A stretch of DNA of 64,000 nt from contig NZ_WHNY01000075.1 in the NCBI RefSeq assembly GCF_013141695.1, forward strand, positions 620,001 through 684,000, read 5' to 3'. Positions 18,476-27,375 of this stretch are shown here, piece after piece; within the stretch, counting starts at the first letter, position 1; the number at the start of each line of letters is the position of its first letter. Position numbers and translations under genes: made by a program. The notes beneath the pieces are model-generated. The model saw only the letters and a list, made by a program, of their open reading frames with translations, was not told the DNA's origin and did no database searches. This DNA comes from Paenibacillus plantarum (GTDB lineage: Bacteria > Bacillota > Bacilli > Paenibacillales > NBRC-103111).

Positions 18476-19339
18476 ATGACCATTCAATGGTTTCCCGGTC
18501 ACATGACCAAGGCTCGCAGACAGATCGAGGAAAAGCTTAAACTGATTGACGTCGTGATTGAGCTCTTGGATGCCCGAATCCCGCTTTCCAGCCGGAACCC
18601 GATGGTTGATGAGATTTTAAAAGGCAAGCCACGTCTCGTATTGCTCAACAAGAATGATCTGGCTGACCCGCAAGTGACGGCAGAATGGGTGAAATACTTT
18701 GCAGAGCAAGGCTTACCCGCCTTGCCAATTGACGCTGCGAACGGAACGCATGTCAAGGAGATTTTGCCTCGAGTGAAACAACTTTGGGCTCATAAAATTG
18801 AGACGATGCTGCGTAAAGGGATTAATCCCCGTGCGATTAGGGCGCTCATTGTTGGAATCCCGAATGTTGGTAAGTCCACACTTATTAATCAGTTGGCAGG
18901 TAAGAAGATTGCTGCGACTGGTGATAAGCCAGGTGTGACCAAAGGTCAGCAATGGATCAAGGTTGGCACGGAGATGGATCTGCTGGATACACCGGGGATT
19001 TTGTGGCCTAAATTTGAAGACCAGATGGTTGGCATGCGTTTGGCTGCAACTGGGGCAATTAAGGAAGAGCTTCTGCATTTAGATGACGTAGCTTTGTTTA
19101 CCATTAAATATATGGTTCAGCATTATGGTGCTGGTATTCAGGAACGCTTTGGTGTTCAGGAACTACCGGAAGATATGGAAAACATTCAAGAAATGGTGAA
19201 GGTCATGGAAGCGATTGGGCGTAAGCGCGGCGCTATTGTGAGCGGTGGGAAAGTCGATTTGGATAAAGCTTCTCTCATTATTATTCGTGATCTGAGAGCT
19301 GGGAAAATGGGCCGTATTTCATTGGAACGACCATTTTAA
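18476..19339 (+). CDS. rbgA: Ribosome biogenesis GTPase RbgA (YlqF)
   Basis: 287 aa circularly permuted GTPase needed for late 50S assembly (entry of L16 and neighbours). The permutation is visible: G4 NKND at residues 58-61 comes before G1 GIPNVGKS (Lys133) and G3 DTPG. A C-terminal helical domain (about 200-287) binds rRNA. GAGGTGAAGAG lies just before the ATG, 11 bases after lepB. Confidence 0.97.
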   Translation: MTIQWFPGHMTKARRQIEEKLKLIDVVIELLDARIPLSSRNPMVDEILKGKPRLVLLNKNDLADPQVTAEWVKYFAEQGLPALPIDAANGTHVKEILPRVKQLWAHKIETMLRKGINPRAIRALIVGIPNVGKSTLINQLAGKKIAATGDKPGVTKGQQWIKVGTEMDLLDTPGILWPKFEDQMVGMRLAATGAIKEELLHLDDVALFTIKYMVQHYGAGIQERFGVQELPEDMENIQEMVKVMEAIGRKRGAIVSGGKVDLDKASLIIIRDLRAGKMGRISLERPF

Positions 19340-19357
19340 TGATGATGAATCAGGAAG

Positions 19358-19392
19358 AACCTGGGGCTGAGCCTTGGGTTTTTCTTTTTTTT
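19358..19392 (+). terminator. Terminator after rbgA
   Basis: Ten-base stem AACCTGGGGC / GCCTTGGGTT (three G-U pairs) with a TGA loop, then TTTTTCTTTTTTTT. Confidence 0.75.
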
Positions 19393-19444
19393 GTGGAGAT
19401 AAAGTTGAAAAAAATGGGTGTGGCTTGATGAAGTGACGATCCTA

Positions 19445-19450
19445 TATAAT
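19445..19450 (+). promoter_or_regulatory. Probable -10 of the rnhB promoter
   Basis: TATAAT, 27 bases before the rnhB start and after the rbgA terminator. The nearest -35-like hexamer, TTGATG at 19425-19430, is only 14 bases away, so the promoter is incomplete by consensus. Confidence 0.4.
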
Positions 19451-19476
19451 GAAGGCATAGGAAAGGGGCATAACAC

Positions 19477-20124
19477 GTGCTAGAACATGAAAAAGACATA
19501 TGGCAGCAAGGTTTCACGGCGATAGCAGGTATTGATGAGGTTGGTCGCGGGTGCCTATTTGGAGATGTTGTGGCTGCTGCGGTTATTCTTCCGATGGGAC
19601 ATGTGCTTGAAGGAGTAAATGATTCCAAGAAGCTGTCGGAGAAGAAGCGCGAGCTGCTGTTCGATCAGATAATGAATGAGGCGATATCGGTTGGTATCGG
19701 TATTGTCAATGTGGAAGATATAGAAGCAATAAATATCAAACAAGCATCAAGATTAGCGATGAAGCAAGCGGTAGAGAAACTAGATCAATTACCAGATTAT
19801 TTACTAGTTGATGCTGAAAATGTGGACATAGAACTTCCCCAATCAGCCATCATTCATGGTGATGCGTTAAGTCAATCTATTGCTGCTGCTTCCATCATCG
19901 CCAAAGTGACGAGAGATCGTATGTGTGCGGAATGGGACGAGCAGTATCCAGAATACGGGATTGCCGTACATAAAGGTTATGCGACCAAACACCATCGAGA
20001 GATGCTCTTGAGATACGGGCCTACGCCGCTACATAGGAAATTATTTATTCGTAAAATTATGGCTCAGCTTGAAGTGCAAGAAAATGATTTGCAAACGGAA
20101 CAGCTCTTATTTGACCTCATATAA
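19477..20124 (+). CDS. rnhB: Ribonuclease HII
   Basis: 215 aa. Removes ribonucleotides and RNA-DNA hybrids. The metal-binding residues are Asp20 and Glu21 (GIDEVGRG) and Asp112 (LLVDAEN), with the HGDALSQSIAAASIIAKVTRD-type block split around 127-148. Start is GTG, preceded by GGAAAGGGG at 9 bases; no in-frame ATG fits better. The next gene starts 75 bases on, behind its own promoter. Confidence 0.95.
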   Translation: MLEHEKDIWQQGFTAIAGIDEVGRGCLFGDVVAAAVILPMGHVLEGVNDSKKLSEKKRELLFDQIMNEAISVGIGIVNVEDIEAINIKQASRLAMKQAVEKLDQLPDYLLVDAENVDIELPQSAIIHGDALSQSIAAASIIAKVTRDRMCAEWDEQYPEYGIAVHKGYATKHHREMLLRYGPTPLHRKLFIRKIMAQLEVQENDLQTEQLLFDLI

Positions 20125-20136
20125 ATTTTTAAGATG

Positions 20137-20164
20137 TAACGAAAACGGCATCAGACGCCGATAT
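20137..20164 (+). promoter_or_regulatory. SigD-type (flagellar sigma) promoter before the FliK-like gene
   Basis: GCCGATAT at 20157-20164 is an exact match to the SigD -10 consensus. TAAC at 20137-20140, 16 bases upstream, is one base off the -35 consensus TAAA. It lies in the gap after rnhB, 35 bases before the start of a flagella-related gene pair. Confidence 0.65.
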
Positions 20165-20199
20165 TATACATACGTGTAATCAGATTTGAGGTGAGCTGT

Positions 20200-22044
20200 A
20201 TGAATATTAGTGGATTAATTCGCAACTTAGTCGGGGATTTAACGGCTGCTGATTCGAAGACACTCGAATTAAAGGTAGGGCAAATTGTCAAAGGTGTAGT
20301 GCTTCAACTCCTGAGTGATCAAGAAGCGCTAGTAAATATAGGTGGCACGCAAGTTCGTGCAAAGCTGGAAACCCCTCTGAAGCAGGGGGATGTTACCATG
20401 CTGCAGGTGCAGCCAGAATCTAAGGGCGGTCAAATTATTTTGAAGCCGCTTGTTGCTTCCGACGTGCAGATCGCGGATGACTCGCTTGGTGAACTTTTGA
20501 AGGCTTTTGAGATAAAGGATTCGGCTGGTAATCGTCAAATGGTACAGCAGATACAGCAAGAAGGCATTCCCGTGTCAAAGGAAAATGTGAAGGCATTTGA
20601 GTCTGTGATGCGAGAGATGCCACAGGGAGTTAATAAAGAAGAGTGGCTGCAAGCGGCTGTATTAGCCTCGAAGAGGGGGCTGCCGCTTACACTTGCGACA
20701 GTGGATGCTATAAAGCAAGTGACGACCGGCCCGCCGGCGGGCCAGGTGTTAGAGAAGCTCGAGCAGCAGGCGAACGCGCTGCTTGAGCAAGACCCGACAC
20801 ACCCTGCGGCGGATACCGCCAAGCAGGTTGTGTCACTGCTCAAGGAGCTGCGTGCTACCGCCGCAGCTGTAAGACCTGCGGAGCCGGCTGCGCCAGCCTC
20901 CGTCGCGGACGAGCCTGCGGCTGCGCCGCCGCAGGCCACAAGCGCTGCACCAGCTGCTCCGCAGTCTGGTGGCACGACCGCGGCTGCGCCGCGTGGCAGC
21001 GAGCCTACGGCGGCCGCTGCCATTGCAGCCCCGCCCGCAGCAGCAGCGGGCGAAGCCCCTCCCGTGCCGCCAGCAGCTGGCGCGGCAGGAGTGGCCGCCT
21101 CTGCGAAGCCGGCGGCCGACGGGCACATGGCTCAGGCGCGCAGCGCTGAGCCTGTACGGCAGGGCGAACCGCTGCAAGCGGGTTCGCCGAAGCCCTTGCC
21201 TGAAGCCCTCCCTGCGAAGCAGGAGGGCGGGCTTGCCCCTAAAGAGGCGCAGGTTAGTGCGCCTCGAGAGACGCCCAATGCTGATCCAGAGACGAACTGG
21301 ATCAGCAAGATGCTCAAAGCCGTTGGCGTTGAGCATGAATCGCATGTCGCCGCTAAGCTGGACGAGCGCGGCAATCCTATGCCTGTGCGCCAACAAGCGA
21401 CAGAGAATACCTTTTCGCTTTTTAGCAGCAACGGCCCAGATCAGCAAGGGGATTCTGCGAAGCCAGCAACCGAAACCCTGAAAAGCCTATTACTTCAACT
21501 TACTGCATCTGACGATACACCTGCGCCACTGAAAGAAGCGGCACAGCAAGCGGTTAGTCAAATTACGGGGCAGCAGCTTATGCTGACGAATGACAAGAAT
21601 GCCATGTTTACGCAAATGACCATGTTCGTGCCCTTCCTGGACAACACAGGTCAACAAACAGCAGCTATTCATATTCAATCCCGCAAAGGAAGTCGCGGAG
21701 AAGTAGATGCTAGTAATTGTCGTCTTTTGTTTGATCTTCAGATGAAGGTAATGGGCAACACGTTACTTGATGTTCAAGTTGTGAACAAAATTGTTTCGTT
21801 AAACATTCACAATGATCATCCGGCACTAGCTGGTTTGATGGAGTCTTCCAAAGATGAGATTGCTACTGCCATGAATAGTGTGGGTTATCAGTTTATTTCG
21901 TTAAAATGTTCGCCATACCCTAAGCCTCTTGACATTCAAGAGGGTAAAGAAGAGGGAACAAAGATAGGATCTTTGGATGGTCGCGTAGATTTAAGTGAGC
22001 TTTATCGCCCTAGGACGTATAAAGGGGTTGATGTTCGCGCATGA
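20200..22044 (+). CDS. ylqG: FliK-like (flagellar hook-length control-related) protein, YlqG position
   Basis: 614 aa. Residues 1-90 form a beta-rich domain (LELKVGQIVKGVVLQLL, GTQVRAKLETPL). A long Ala/Pro/Gln-rich, low-complexity linker spans about 205-360 and is very GC-rich (45 of 60 bases at 20941-21000). The C-terminal part (about 455-570) resembles the FliK C-terminal substrate-specificity domain (LLFDLQMKVMGNTLLDVQVVNKIVSLNIH). That resemblance is by eye. It has the FliK plan: ordered ends with a stretchable middle. ATG 20200 is set by GAGGTGAG; a GTG at 20191 lies within that site. The stop overlaps a FlhB-like gene by four bases, which supports a role in flagellar export switching. 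Confidence 0.7.
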   Translation: MNISGLIRNLVGDLTAADSKTLELKVGQIVKGVVLQLLSDQEALVNIGGTQVRAKLETPLKQGDVTMLQVQPESKGGQIILKPLVASDVQIADDSLGELLKAFEIKDSAGNRQMVQQIQQEGIPVSKENVKAFESVMREMPQGVNKEEWLQAAVLASKRGLPLTLATVDAIKQVTTGPPAGQVLEKLEQQANALLEQDPTHPAADTAKQVVSLLKELRATAAAVRPAEPAAPASVADEPAAAPPQATSAAPAAPQSGGTTAAAPRGSEPTAAAAIAAPPAAAAGEAPPVPPAAGAAGVAASAKPAADGHMAQARSAEPVRQGEPLQAGSPKPLPEALPAKQEGGLAPKEAQVSAPRETPNADPETNWISKMLKAVGVEHESHVAAKLDERGNPMPVRQQATENTFSLFSSNGPDQQGDSAKPATETLKSLLLQLTASDDTPAPLKEAAQQAVSQITGQQLMLTNDKNAMFTQMTMFVPFLDNTGQQTAAIHIQSRKGSRGEVDASNCRLLFDLQMKVMGNTLLDVQVVNKIVSLNIHNDHPALAGLMESSKDEIATAMNSVGYQFISLKCSPYPKPLDIQEGKEEGTKIGSLDGRVDLSELYRPRTYKGVDVRA

Positions 22045-22361
22045 GCCCCCCAAAAAAAGCGCTCGATGAATCACAGCTTACACCGATCAAGAAGGCAGTA
22101 GCGCTGCGCTATTCACCAGAGGCACAGAAAGCCCCAACCCTCATTGCCAAAGGGAAAGGGCATATGGCTGAAGCGATTTTGCAAAAGGCTAAGGAAAGCG
22201 GTATTCCAATTCAAGAGGATAAATCGTTAGTTGAAGTGCTATCCAAACTTGATTTGGATCAAGAAATACCGCCAGAGCTTTATCAATTAGTTGCTGAAGT
22301 GCTAAGTTTTATTTACCGATCCGACCAGCGTATGAAACCTTCGCGAGGCCATGATGGATGA
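22041..22361 (+). CDS. ylqH: Free-standing FlhB C-terminal domain homologue (YlqH/FlhX type)
   Basis: 106 aa. The body matches the cytoplasmic end of FlhB: AVALRYSPEAQKAPTLIAKG, GHMAEAILQKAKESGIPIQ, LAKL-like SKLDLDQEIPPELYQLVAEVL. It has no membrane segments. Where FlhB carries the self-cleaving NPTH, this protein has TPIK (about residues 14-17), so it should not autocleave and corresponds to the cleaved-off FlhB fragment. H. pylori FlhX, a similar stand-alone domain, can replace the FlhB C-terminus. Full-length FlhB is also encoded here at 51904. Overlaps ylqG and yraN by four bases each. Confidence 0.85.
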   Translation: MSPPKKALDESQLTPIKKAVALRYSPEAQKAPTLIAKGKGHMAEAILQKAKESGIPIQEDKSLVEVLSKLDLDQEIPPELYQLVAEVLSFIYRSDQRMKPSRGHDG

Positions 22362-22735
22362 ACAAATTTTATAAAGATGATCGCAAAATGTTGGGAAAAC
22401 AAGGTGAGGAACTGGCGTTCAATTATCTCCTAGAGCAAGAGTATCAGATTGTTGAGAGGAATTGGCGCTGTCGTTCAGGCGAAATCGATATCATTGCAGA
22501 GAAGTCGAATAAACTCATTTTTATTGAAGTGCGAACAAGACGTCCGTCTAACCGATTCGGTACTGCCAAAGAATCGGTGGACTATCGCAAGCAGGCGAAG
22601 GTTCGTGAAATTGCACAATTTTATATGCATCGCTTTCATAAGTATGAGCAATCGATTCAATTCGATGTTATTGCAGTTGAAATGTCAGAAAGTAACACGG
22701 ATCCGAAAATCATACATATACAAGAAGCCTTTTGA
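22358..22735 (+). CDS. yraN: UPF0102 (YraN) family nuclease-like protein
   Basis: 125 aa, restriction-endonuclease-like fold. GKQGEELAFNYLLEQEYQIVERNWR at the start (split over residues 12-36), then GEIDIIAE and LIFIEVRTR, the PD-(D/E)xK core with Lys replaced by Arg as in many Firmicutes. Function is not firmly known. Translationally coupled to ylqH; it converges on comM, 69 bases away on the other strand, a pairing (yraN near comM) seen in other bacteria. Confidence 0.9.
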   Translation: MNKFYKDDRKMLGKQGEELAFNYLLEQEYQIVERNWRCRSGEIDIIAEKSNKLIFIEVRTRRPSNRFGTAKESVDYRKQAKVREIAQFYMHRFHKYEQSIQFDVIAVEMSESNTDPKIIHIQEAF

Positions 22736-22803
22736 CAGTCATTTAGCCTTATGACAAGTCAAAGGGCTTTTCTTATTCAACGTATCTATATAAACACCTT
22801 ACC

Positions 22804-24375
22804 TTAGATCACAATTTCATCGATGCGTTGGTTTTTATCTAAATTCCGATATTGAATGGCTTCTGCAAGATGAGCGGGGAGAATGTGATCGCAACCGTCT
22901 AGATCCGAAATCGTGAGCGCAAGCCGCAAAATTCGATCATGTGCGCGTGCGCTTAACCCTAATGCGTCGAATGAAGTCCGCAGTAGCTGATCGCACTCAG
23001 GAGTTAATTGACAAATTTCCCGCATTAACCTTCCGCTCAACTCATTATTATGCTGAATATCCGTTTCAGCGTAACGCTCCTGCTGTCGCATATGAGCCTG
23101 CATGACCTTAGCTCGCATTTCACTAGACGACAAATTAGAAGCATTATCTTTTAGTTGGGTATAGCTGGGTTTTGGAACTTCAACATGGAGATCAATGCGA
23201 TCGAGAAGCGGACCTGAAATTTTAGAGCGATATTGAACGATCTTAGCGGGACTACAGATGCAAGCATTCGTTTCAGTTTCAGCACCATAATAGCCACACG
23301 GGCATGGGTTCATCGCTGCGGCTAATATAAAATGGGAGGGGAATGTGTATACAGCTCTTGCTCTGGCAATCATGACGTAGCGATCTTCAAGGGGCTGCCT
23401 GAGTACCTCAAGTGCATTTCGTGTAAATTCTGGCAGCTCATCTAAAAAGAGAATACCCCGATGAGATAAACTCACTTCGCCGGGTTTGGGGATAGTTCCA
23501 CCACCGACGAGACCGGCAGCTGAGATAGAGTGGTGTGGGGCGCGGAACGATCTTGCACGCATCAGAGTTGAACGGTCGGTCAGCTTGCCAGAAGCACTGT
23601 AGATCTTCGTAACTTCGAGTGCCTCTCGGTCTGTTAAAGGTGGAAGTATAGTAGGCAGACGCTTGATAAGCATCGTTTTCCCAGTTCCTGGAGGACCCAG
23701 GAGAAGTAAATTGTGCATGCCTGCGGCGGCGATCATCATGGCGCGCTTTACTTGATGTTGTCCATTCACATCAGCATAATCTTCAACATAACCAAGGTGG
23801 TTATTGGCAGAGTTAAAAAGAACAAGAGATTCACTCTCAGCAGTTTGATAAATAAATTCTGTGTAAGAACGTGTGTTCCATTTCTTGAAATCGGATAGAT
23901 TCGTTATAACACAAACCTCAACACCTTCGATTAAAGCGGCTTCTTGCGCGTTCGCAGTTGATAGACAAACTCGCTTAATCCCCGTTTTCTTGGCAGCATG
24001 GACCATAGATAGGACACCGGGAATTGGACGAAGAGAACCATCTAGCGCTAGTTCTCCTAGAAATAAGGTGGAAGTGAAGCCTTCAACATGCACTTGGCCT
24101 GTCGTAATGAGAATACCAACAGCAATCGCAAGATCGAAAGACGAGCCTTCCTTGCGCAAGTCAGCTGGAGCAAGATTTACCGTAATTCGGTCCATAGGGA
24201 AGGTGAAGCCACAATTTTTGATCGATGAACGTACGCGTTCTACGGACTCACGAATCGCTGAGTCAGGAAGTCCAACTAGGTTAATCTGAGGTAAGCCGCT
24301 CGAAATATCCACCTCGACTTCAATCGTTCGACCTTCAATTCCTTGTAAACAAGCACTCATCACTTTGCCATACAT
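22804..24375 (-). CDS. comM: ComM/YifB family AAA+ ATPase (Mg-chelatase-like)
   Basis: 523 aa. ComM is a hexameric helicase that drives branch migration during integration of transformed DNA; in Firmicutes the role is inferred from homology. Order: a Lon-protease-like N-terminal domain (VGLPDSAIRESVERVRS, INLAPADLRKEG), AAA+ module with Walker A GPPGTGKTM, Walker B ILFLDELPEF, then a C-terminal region with ARAHDRILRLALTI. The only minus-strand gene in the window. The start is the ATG of MYGKVMSACLQG, 6 bases after AGAAGGTG; an upstream in-frame GTG at 24405 lacks a binding site. dprA, another transformation gene, is 3 kb away. Confidence 0.93.
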   Translation of the reverse strand: MYGKVMSACLQGIEGRTIEVEVDISSGLPQINLVGLPDSAIRESVERVRSSIKNCGFTFPMDRITVNLAPADLRKEGSSFDLAIAVGILITTGQVHVEGFTSTLFLGELALDGSLRPIPGVLSMVHAAKKTGIKRVCLSTANAQEAALIEGVEVCVITNLSDFKKWNTRSYTEFIYQTAESESLVLFNSANNHLGYVEDYADVNGQHQVKRAMMIAAAGMHNLLLLGPPGTGKTMLIKRLPTILPPLTDREALEVTKIYSASGKLTDRSTLMRARSFRAPHHSISAAGLVGGGTIPKPGEVSLSHRGILFLDELPEFTRNALEVLRQPLEDRYVMIARARAVYTFPSHFILAAAMNPCPCGYYGAETETNACICSPAKIVQYRSKISGPLLDRIDLHVEVPKPSYTQLKDNASNLSSSEMRAKVMQAHMRQQERYAETDIQHNNELSGRLMREICQLTPECDQLLRTSFDALGLSARAHDRILRLALTISDLDGCDHILPAHLAEAIQYRNLDKNQRIDEIVI

Positions 24376-24450
24376 AAAAAACACCTTCTTCTCCACGGAA
24401 TTCACAGTTACAAGAACTGAGTTTCGAATTGGATAAAAGGTGCTTCCTCA

Positions 24451-24479
24451 TTGATCCGATTAATTTCTTTTATTATAAT
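24451..24479 (+). promoter_or_regulatory. Promoter of the zinc-ribbon gene
   Basis: TTGATC (24451-24456), 17 bases, TATAAT (24474-24479), about 90 bases before the gene. Overlaps the minus-strand comM promoter, so the two should compete for polymerase. Confidence 0.6.
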
Positions 24480-24501
24480 CGCAATTGGTAAAATTACGCA
24501 A
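24472..24501 (-). promoter_or_regulatory. comM promoter
   Basis: On the minus strand TTGCGT (24501-24496) and TATAAT (24477-24472) are 18 bases apart, about 97 bases before the comM start. The -10 shares bases with the -10 of the divergent promoter. Confidence 0.6.
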
Positions 24502-24569
24502 ATACTGTCGAGTCACTTTCACGTTTTAAAAATGTGCGACATGCACATACTGGAAGATGAGGTGATGAT

Positions 24570-24827
24570 ATGCAGGAGAAACCATATTTTTGTCCCAATT
24601 GCCGTTCAAATCGCATTAAATTTAATGTAATCACGAGCTATTCGCAGTCTTTTCTAAAGGATGCACTTTCCGGGAATATTACCGAATTCCATGATCCTGG
24701 CGTCATTCCTGAGCCTGAGCCAACGATTCAGTGCTTAATCTGTAACTTTTCAGCGAATGAAATGCGTTTTATTAAACAAGCAGAGCGTGAACCACGGGTA
24801 AATACAACACCAACATCGTACAATTAA
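24570..24827 (+). CDS. Small zinc-ribbon protein of unknown function
   Basis: 85 aa. I do not recognise a named family. Two cysteine pairs, CPNC (residues 8-11) and CLIC (55-58), are placed to bind one zinc ion; between them is a segment with DPGVIPEPEPTIQ and after them a polar tail (PRVNTTPTSYN). No membrane segment. GATGAGGTGATG precedes the ATG. It has its own promoter and terminator and stands alone between comM and sucC. The opening CPNCRSN and the spacing resemble nucleic-acid-binding ribbons, but this is only suggestive. Confidence 0.8.
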   Translation: MQEKPYFCPNCRSNRIKFNVITSYSQSFLKDALSGNITEFHDPGVIPEPEPTIQCLICNFSANEMRFIKQAEREPRVNTTPTSYN

Positions 24828-24842
24828 TCAAGTAGAAGCATG

Positions 24843-24877
24843 ACGTATTTTTCAGAAGATGAGAAATACGTTTTTTT
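24843..24877 (+). terminator. Terminator after the zinc-ribbon gene
   Basis: Stem ACGTATTT (24843-24850) / AAATACGT (24864-24871), extended inward by TC/GA around a T-G mismatch, followed by seven T. Confidence 0.8.
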
Positions 24878-25119
24878 ATTTGTCATTATTTGTGGCGTGA
24901 TAGTTAAATTTTTTCAGTGTGAAAGATAAATTTGAATGGATTCACGAAAAAAATAAAGAAACTGTCGAAAATAATGTGATACAATGGTTAGGGCTTGCGA
25001 AGAAGTGTGATACTAATTCCGGTAGCAAGATAGTTTCTCGTGCACAACGTCAATTGGAAATTACACTTTTCCCTGTATAGCACGTATAGAAAGTCCATAC
25101 TGATAGGAGGATTTAGGAA

Positions 25120-26280
25120 ATGAATATCCATGAGTATCAAGGCAAAGAAGTCCTGAGACAGTACGGAGTCAGCGTTCCTAACGGAAAGGTTGCATTTACT
25201 GTTGATGAGGCTGTTGAAGCAGCAAAAGAACTTGGAACATCCGTTGTCGTTGTTAAGGCACAAATTCATGCCGGCGGTCGCGGTAAAGCAGGCGGCGTTA
25301 AGGTAGCCAAAAGCCTCGATGAAGTTCGTACATATGCTAGCGAAATTCTAGGTAAAGTGCTTGTCACTCACCAAACAGGTCCAGAAGGTAAAGAAGTTAA
25401 ACGCCTTTTGATCGAAGAGGGCTGTGACATTAAGAAAGAATATTACGTAGGTGTTGTTGTTGACCGTGCAACGGGCAGCGTCGTTTTGATGGCTTCCGAA
25501 GAAGGCGGTACGGAAATTGAAGAAGTAGCTGAGCACTCTCCTGAGAAAATTTTCAAAGAAGTGGTTGACCCAGCAATCGGTCTTCAATCTTTCCAAGCAC
25601 GTAGACTTGCTTATGCCATCAACATCCCGAATGAGCTTGTAAACAAAGCAGTTAAGTTCATGCTTGCTCTTTACAAAGCATTCGTTGAGAAAGACGCTTC
25701 CATTGCTGAAATCAACCCATTGGTTGTAACTGGCTCTGGCGACGTTATGGCACTTGATGCGAAATTAAACTTTGATTCTAACGCTCTTTTCCGTCACAAA
25801 GACATCGTTGAGCTTCGTGACCTTGAAGAAGAAGATGCGAAAGAAATCCAAGCTTCCAAATATGACCTAAGCTACATCGCACTTGATGGAAACATCGGTT
25901 GTATGGTTAACGGTGCAGGACTTGCTATGGCCACTATGGACATTATCAAGCACTACGGCGGAGACCCTGCTAACTTCCTAGACGTAGGGGGCGGTGCTAC
26001 GAAAGAGAAAGTTACTGAAGCTTTCAAAATCATCCTTTCTGATGAGCAAGTTAAAGGGATTTTCGTTAACATTTTCGGTGGTATCATGCGTTGTGACGTT
26101 ATCGCTGAAGGTGTTGTAGCTGCTGCAAGAGAGCTAGGACTTTCGCGTCCACTCGTAGTTCGTCTTGAAGGAACTAACGTGGAGCTTGGTAAAAAGCTTC
26201 TTAACGAATCCGGCTTGAACATTGTTGCTGCTGATTCCATGGCGGATGGCGCACAAAAAATCGTTGCACTTGTTAAATAA
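25120..26280 (+). CDS. sucC: Succinyl-CoA synthetase beta subunit
   Basis: 386 aa ATP-grasp protein. With SucD it converts succinyl-CoA, ADP and phosphate into succinate, ATP and CoA in the TCA cycle. [41 protein letters not shown] and FLDVGGGA are the expected motifs. ATAGGAGGATT lies before the ATG. Upstream, 24878-25119 holds the promoter: a TACAAT (24980-24985) is visible without a good -35, and GTGAA/TTCAC half-sites lie at 24921-24948. Codon use is more biased than in the neighbours, as for highly expressed genes. Confidence 0.98.
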   Translation: MNIHEYQGKEVLRQYGVSVPNGKVAFTVDEAVEAAKELGTSVVVVKAQIHAGGRGKAGGVKVAKSLDEVRTYASEILGKVLVTHQTGPEGKEVKRLLIEEGCDIKKEYYVGVVVDRATGSVVLMASEEGGTEIEEVAEHSPEKIFKEVVDPAIGLQSFQARRLAYAINIPNELVNKAVKFMLALYKAFVEKDASIAEINPLVVTGSGDVMALDAKLNFDSNALFRHKDIVELRDLEEEDAKEIQASKYDLSYIALDGNIGCMVNGAGLAMATMDIIKHYGGDPANFLDVGGGATKEKVTEAFKIILSDEQVKGIFVNIFGGIMRCDVIAEGVVAAARELGLSRPLVVRLEGTNVELGKKLLNESGLNIVAADSMADGAQKIVALVK

Positions 26281-26327
26281 AAACCTGAACGGTTTGAAAA
26301 ATAGATAAGGGATGTGAACAATCGATC

Positions 26328-27260
26328 ATGAGTATTTTGGTCAATAAACATACAAAAGTCATTACTCAAGGGATTACCGGCGCTACGGGTTTGTTTCATA
26401 CCAAAGGCGGTCTGGACTACGGCACGCAAATGGTGGGTGGCGTAACTCCTGGTAAAGGCGGCACTACTGTAGATATCACGTTGGAAAATGGTGAGCTTGT
26501 TAAGTTGCCAGTTTTTAACACTGTTGTTGAAGCGAAAAAAGTAACGGGTGCAACAGCATCTGTTATCTATGTACCTCCTGCATTTGCTGCAGAATCCATC
26601 ATCGAAGCGATTGAAGCTGAGCTTGAATTGGTTATCTGTATCACGGAAGGTATTCCTGTTCTTGACATGGTGCGCGTTAAGCGTTACCTAGAAGGTAAGA
26701 ATACTGTTCTTATCGGACCGAACTGCCCAGGTGTTATTACACCAGGTGAGTGCAAGATCGGTATCATGCCAGGATACATTCATACACCAGGACACGTAGG
26801 TGTTGTTTCTCGTTCTGGAACATTGACTTATGAGGCAGTTCACCAGTTGACTACTCGCGGAATTGGACAATCCTCCGCAGTTGGTATCGGTGGAGACCCT
26901 GTTAAAGGATCCGAGTTCATCGACATCCTTAAACGTTTTAACGAAGATCCAGATACGTACGCTGTAATCATGATCGGTGAAATCGGCGGAACGGCTGAAG
27001 AAGAAGCAGCGGAGTGGGTTGCGGCAAACATGACGAAACCTGTCGTTGGCTTCATCGGCGGTAAAACAGCGCCTCCAGGAAAACGTATGGGCCACGCTGG
27101 TGCCATCATTTCTGGTGGTAAAGGTACGGCAGCAGAAAAAGTTGCAACTATGGAAAGATGTGGTATTCGCGTAGCGGCTACACCATCCGAAATGGGTTCA
27201 ACACTTGTTAGCGTACTTGAAGAAAAAGGTATGCTTGATAAAGTTATCACAAAAAAATAA
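26328..27260 (+). CDS. sucD: Succinyl-CoA synthetase alpha subunit
   Basis: 310 aa. CoA-binding Rossmann half ([31 protein letters not shown]) and the phosphohistidine loop [12 protein letters not shown] with His256 as the phosphorylated residue. Follows sucC by 47 bases, with AAGGGATGTGA as a modest ribosome binding site. Followed by the strongest terminator of the window. Confidence 0.98.
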   Translation: MSILVNKHTKVITQGITGATGLFHTKGGLDYGTQMVGGVTPGKGGTTVDITLENGELVKLPVFNTVVEAKKVTGATASVIYVPPAFAAESIIEAIEAELELVICITEGIPVLDMVRVKRYLEGKNTVLIGPNCPGVITPGECKIGIMPGYIHTPGHVGVVSRSGTLTYEAVHQLTTRGIGQSSAVGIGGDPVKGSEFIDILKRFNEDPDTYAVIMIGEIGGTAEEEAAEWVAANMTKPVVGFIGGKTAPPGKRMGHAGAIISGGKGTAAEKVATMERCGIRVAATPSEMGSTLVSVLEEKGMLDKVITKK

Positions 27261-27282
27261 GCTTCGTTTCACGAAGGTAAGC

Positions 27283-27323
27283 AACCTTCCATTTCCCTTA
27301 TTTGGGAATTGGGAGGTTTTTTT
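27283..27323 (+). terminator. Terminator after sucCD
   Basis: Fifteen-base stem from 27283-27297 to 27304-27318 with one mismatch and one G-U pair, loop TTATTT, then seven T. Confidence 0.88.
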
Positions 27324-27375
27324 GTTTTCAGCAAGATGCATAGATTTGTCATTCATGGAAGGAGTGTATATACTA

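Noticed and set aside
20535-21447. Two long minus-strand open frames (about 200 aa each) and one plus-strand frame across the FliK-like gene
   Set aside because: They mirror the Ala/Pro-rich GC-rich linker and encode low-complexity Ala, Gly or Arg strings. The real frame has a binding site, a promoter and coupling to ylqH.
24908-24925. Possible CodY box upstream of sucC (ATTTTTTCAGTG)
   Set aside because: By hand only about 7 of 15 positions match AATTTTCWGAAAATT, which is within chance for AT-rich sequence.
27205-27375. N-terminal extension of DprA through the sucD end
   Set aside because: The frame is open but crosses the sucCD terminator and encodes no DprA-like residues; the gene starts at 27376.
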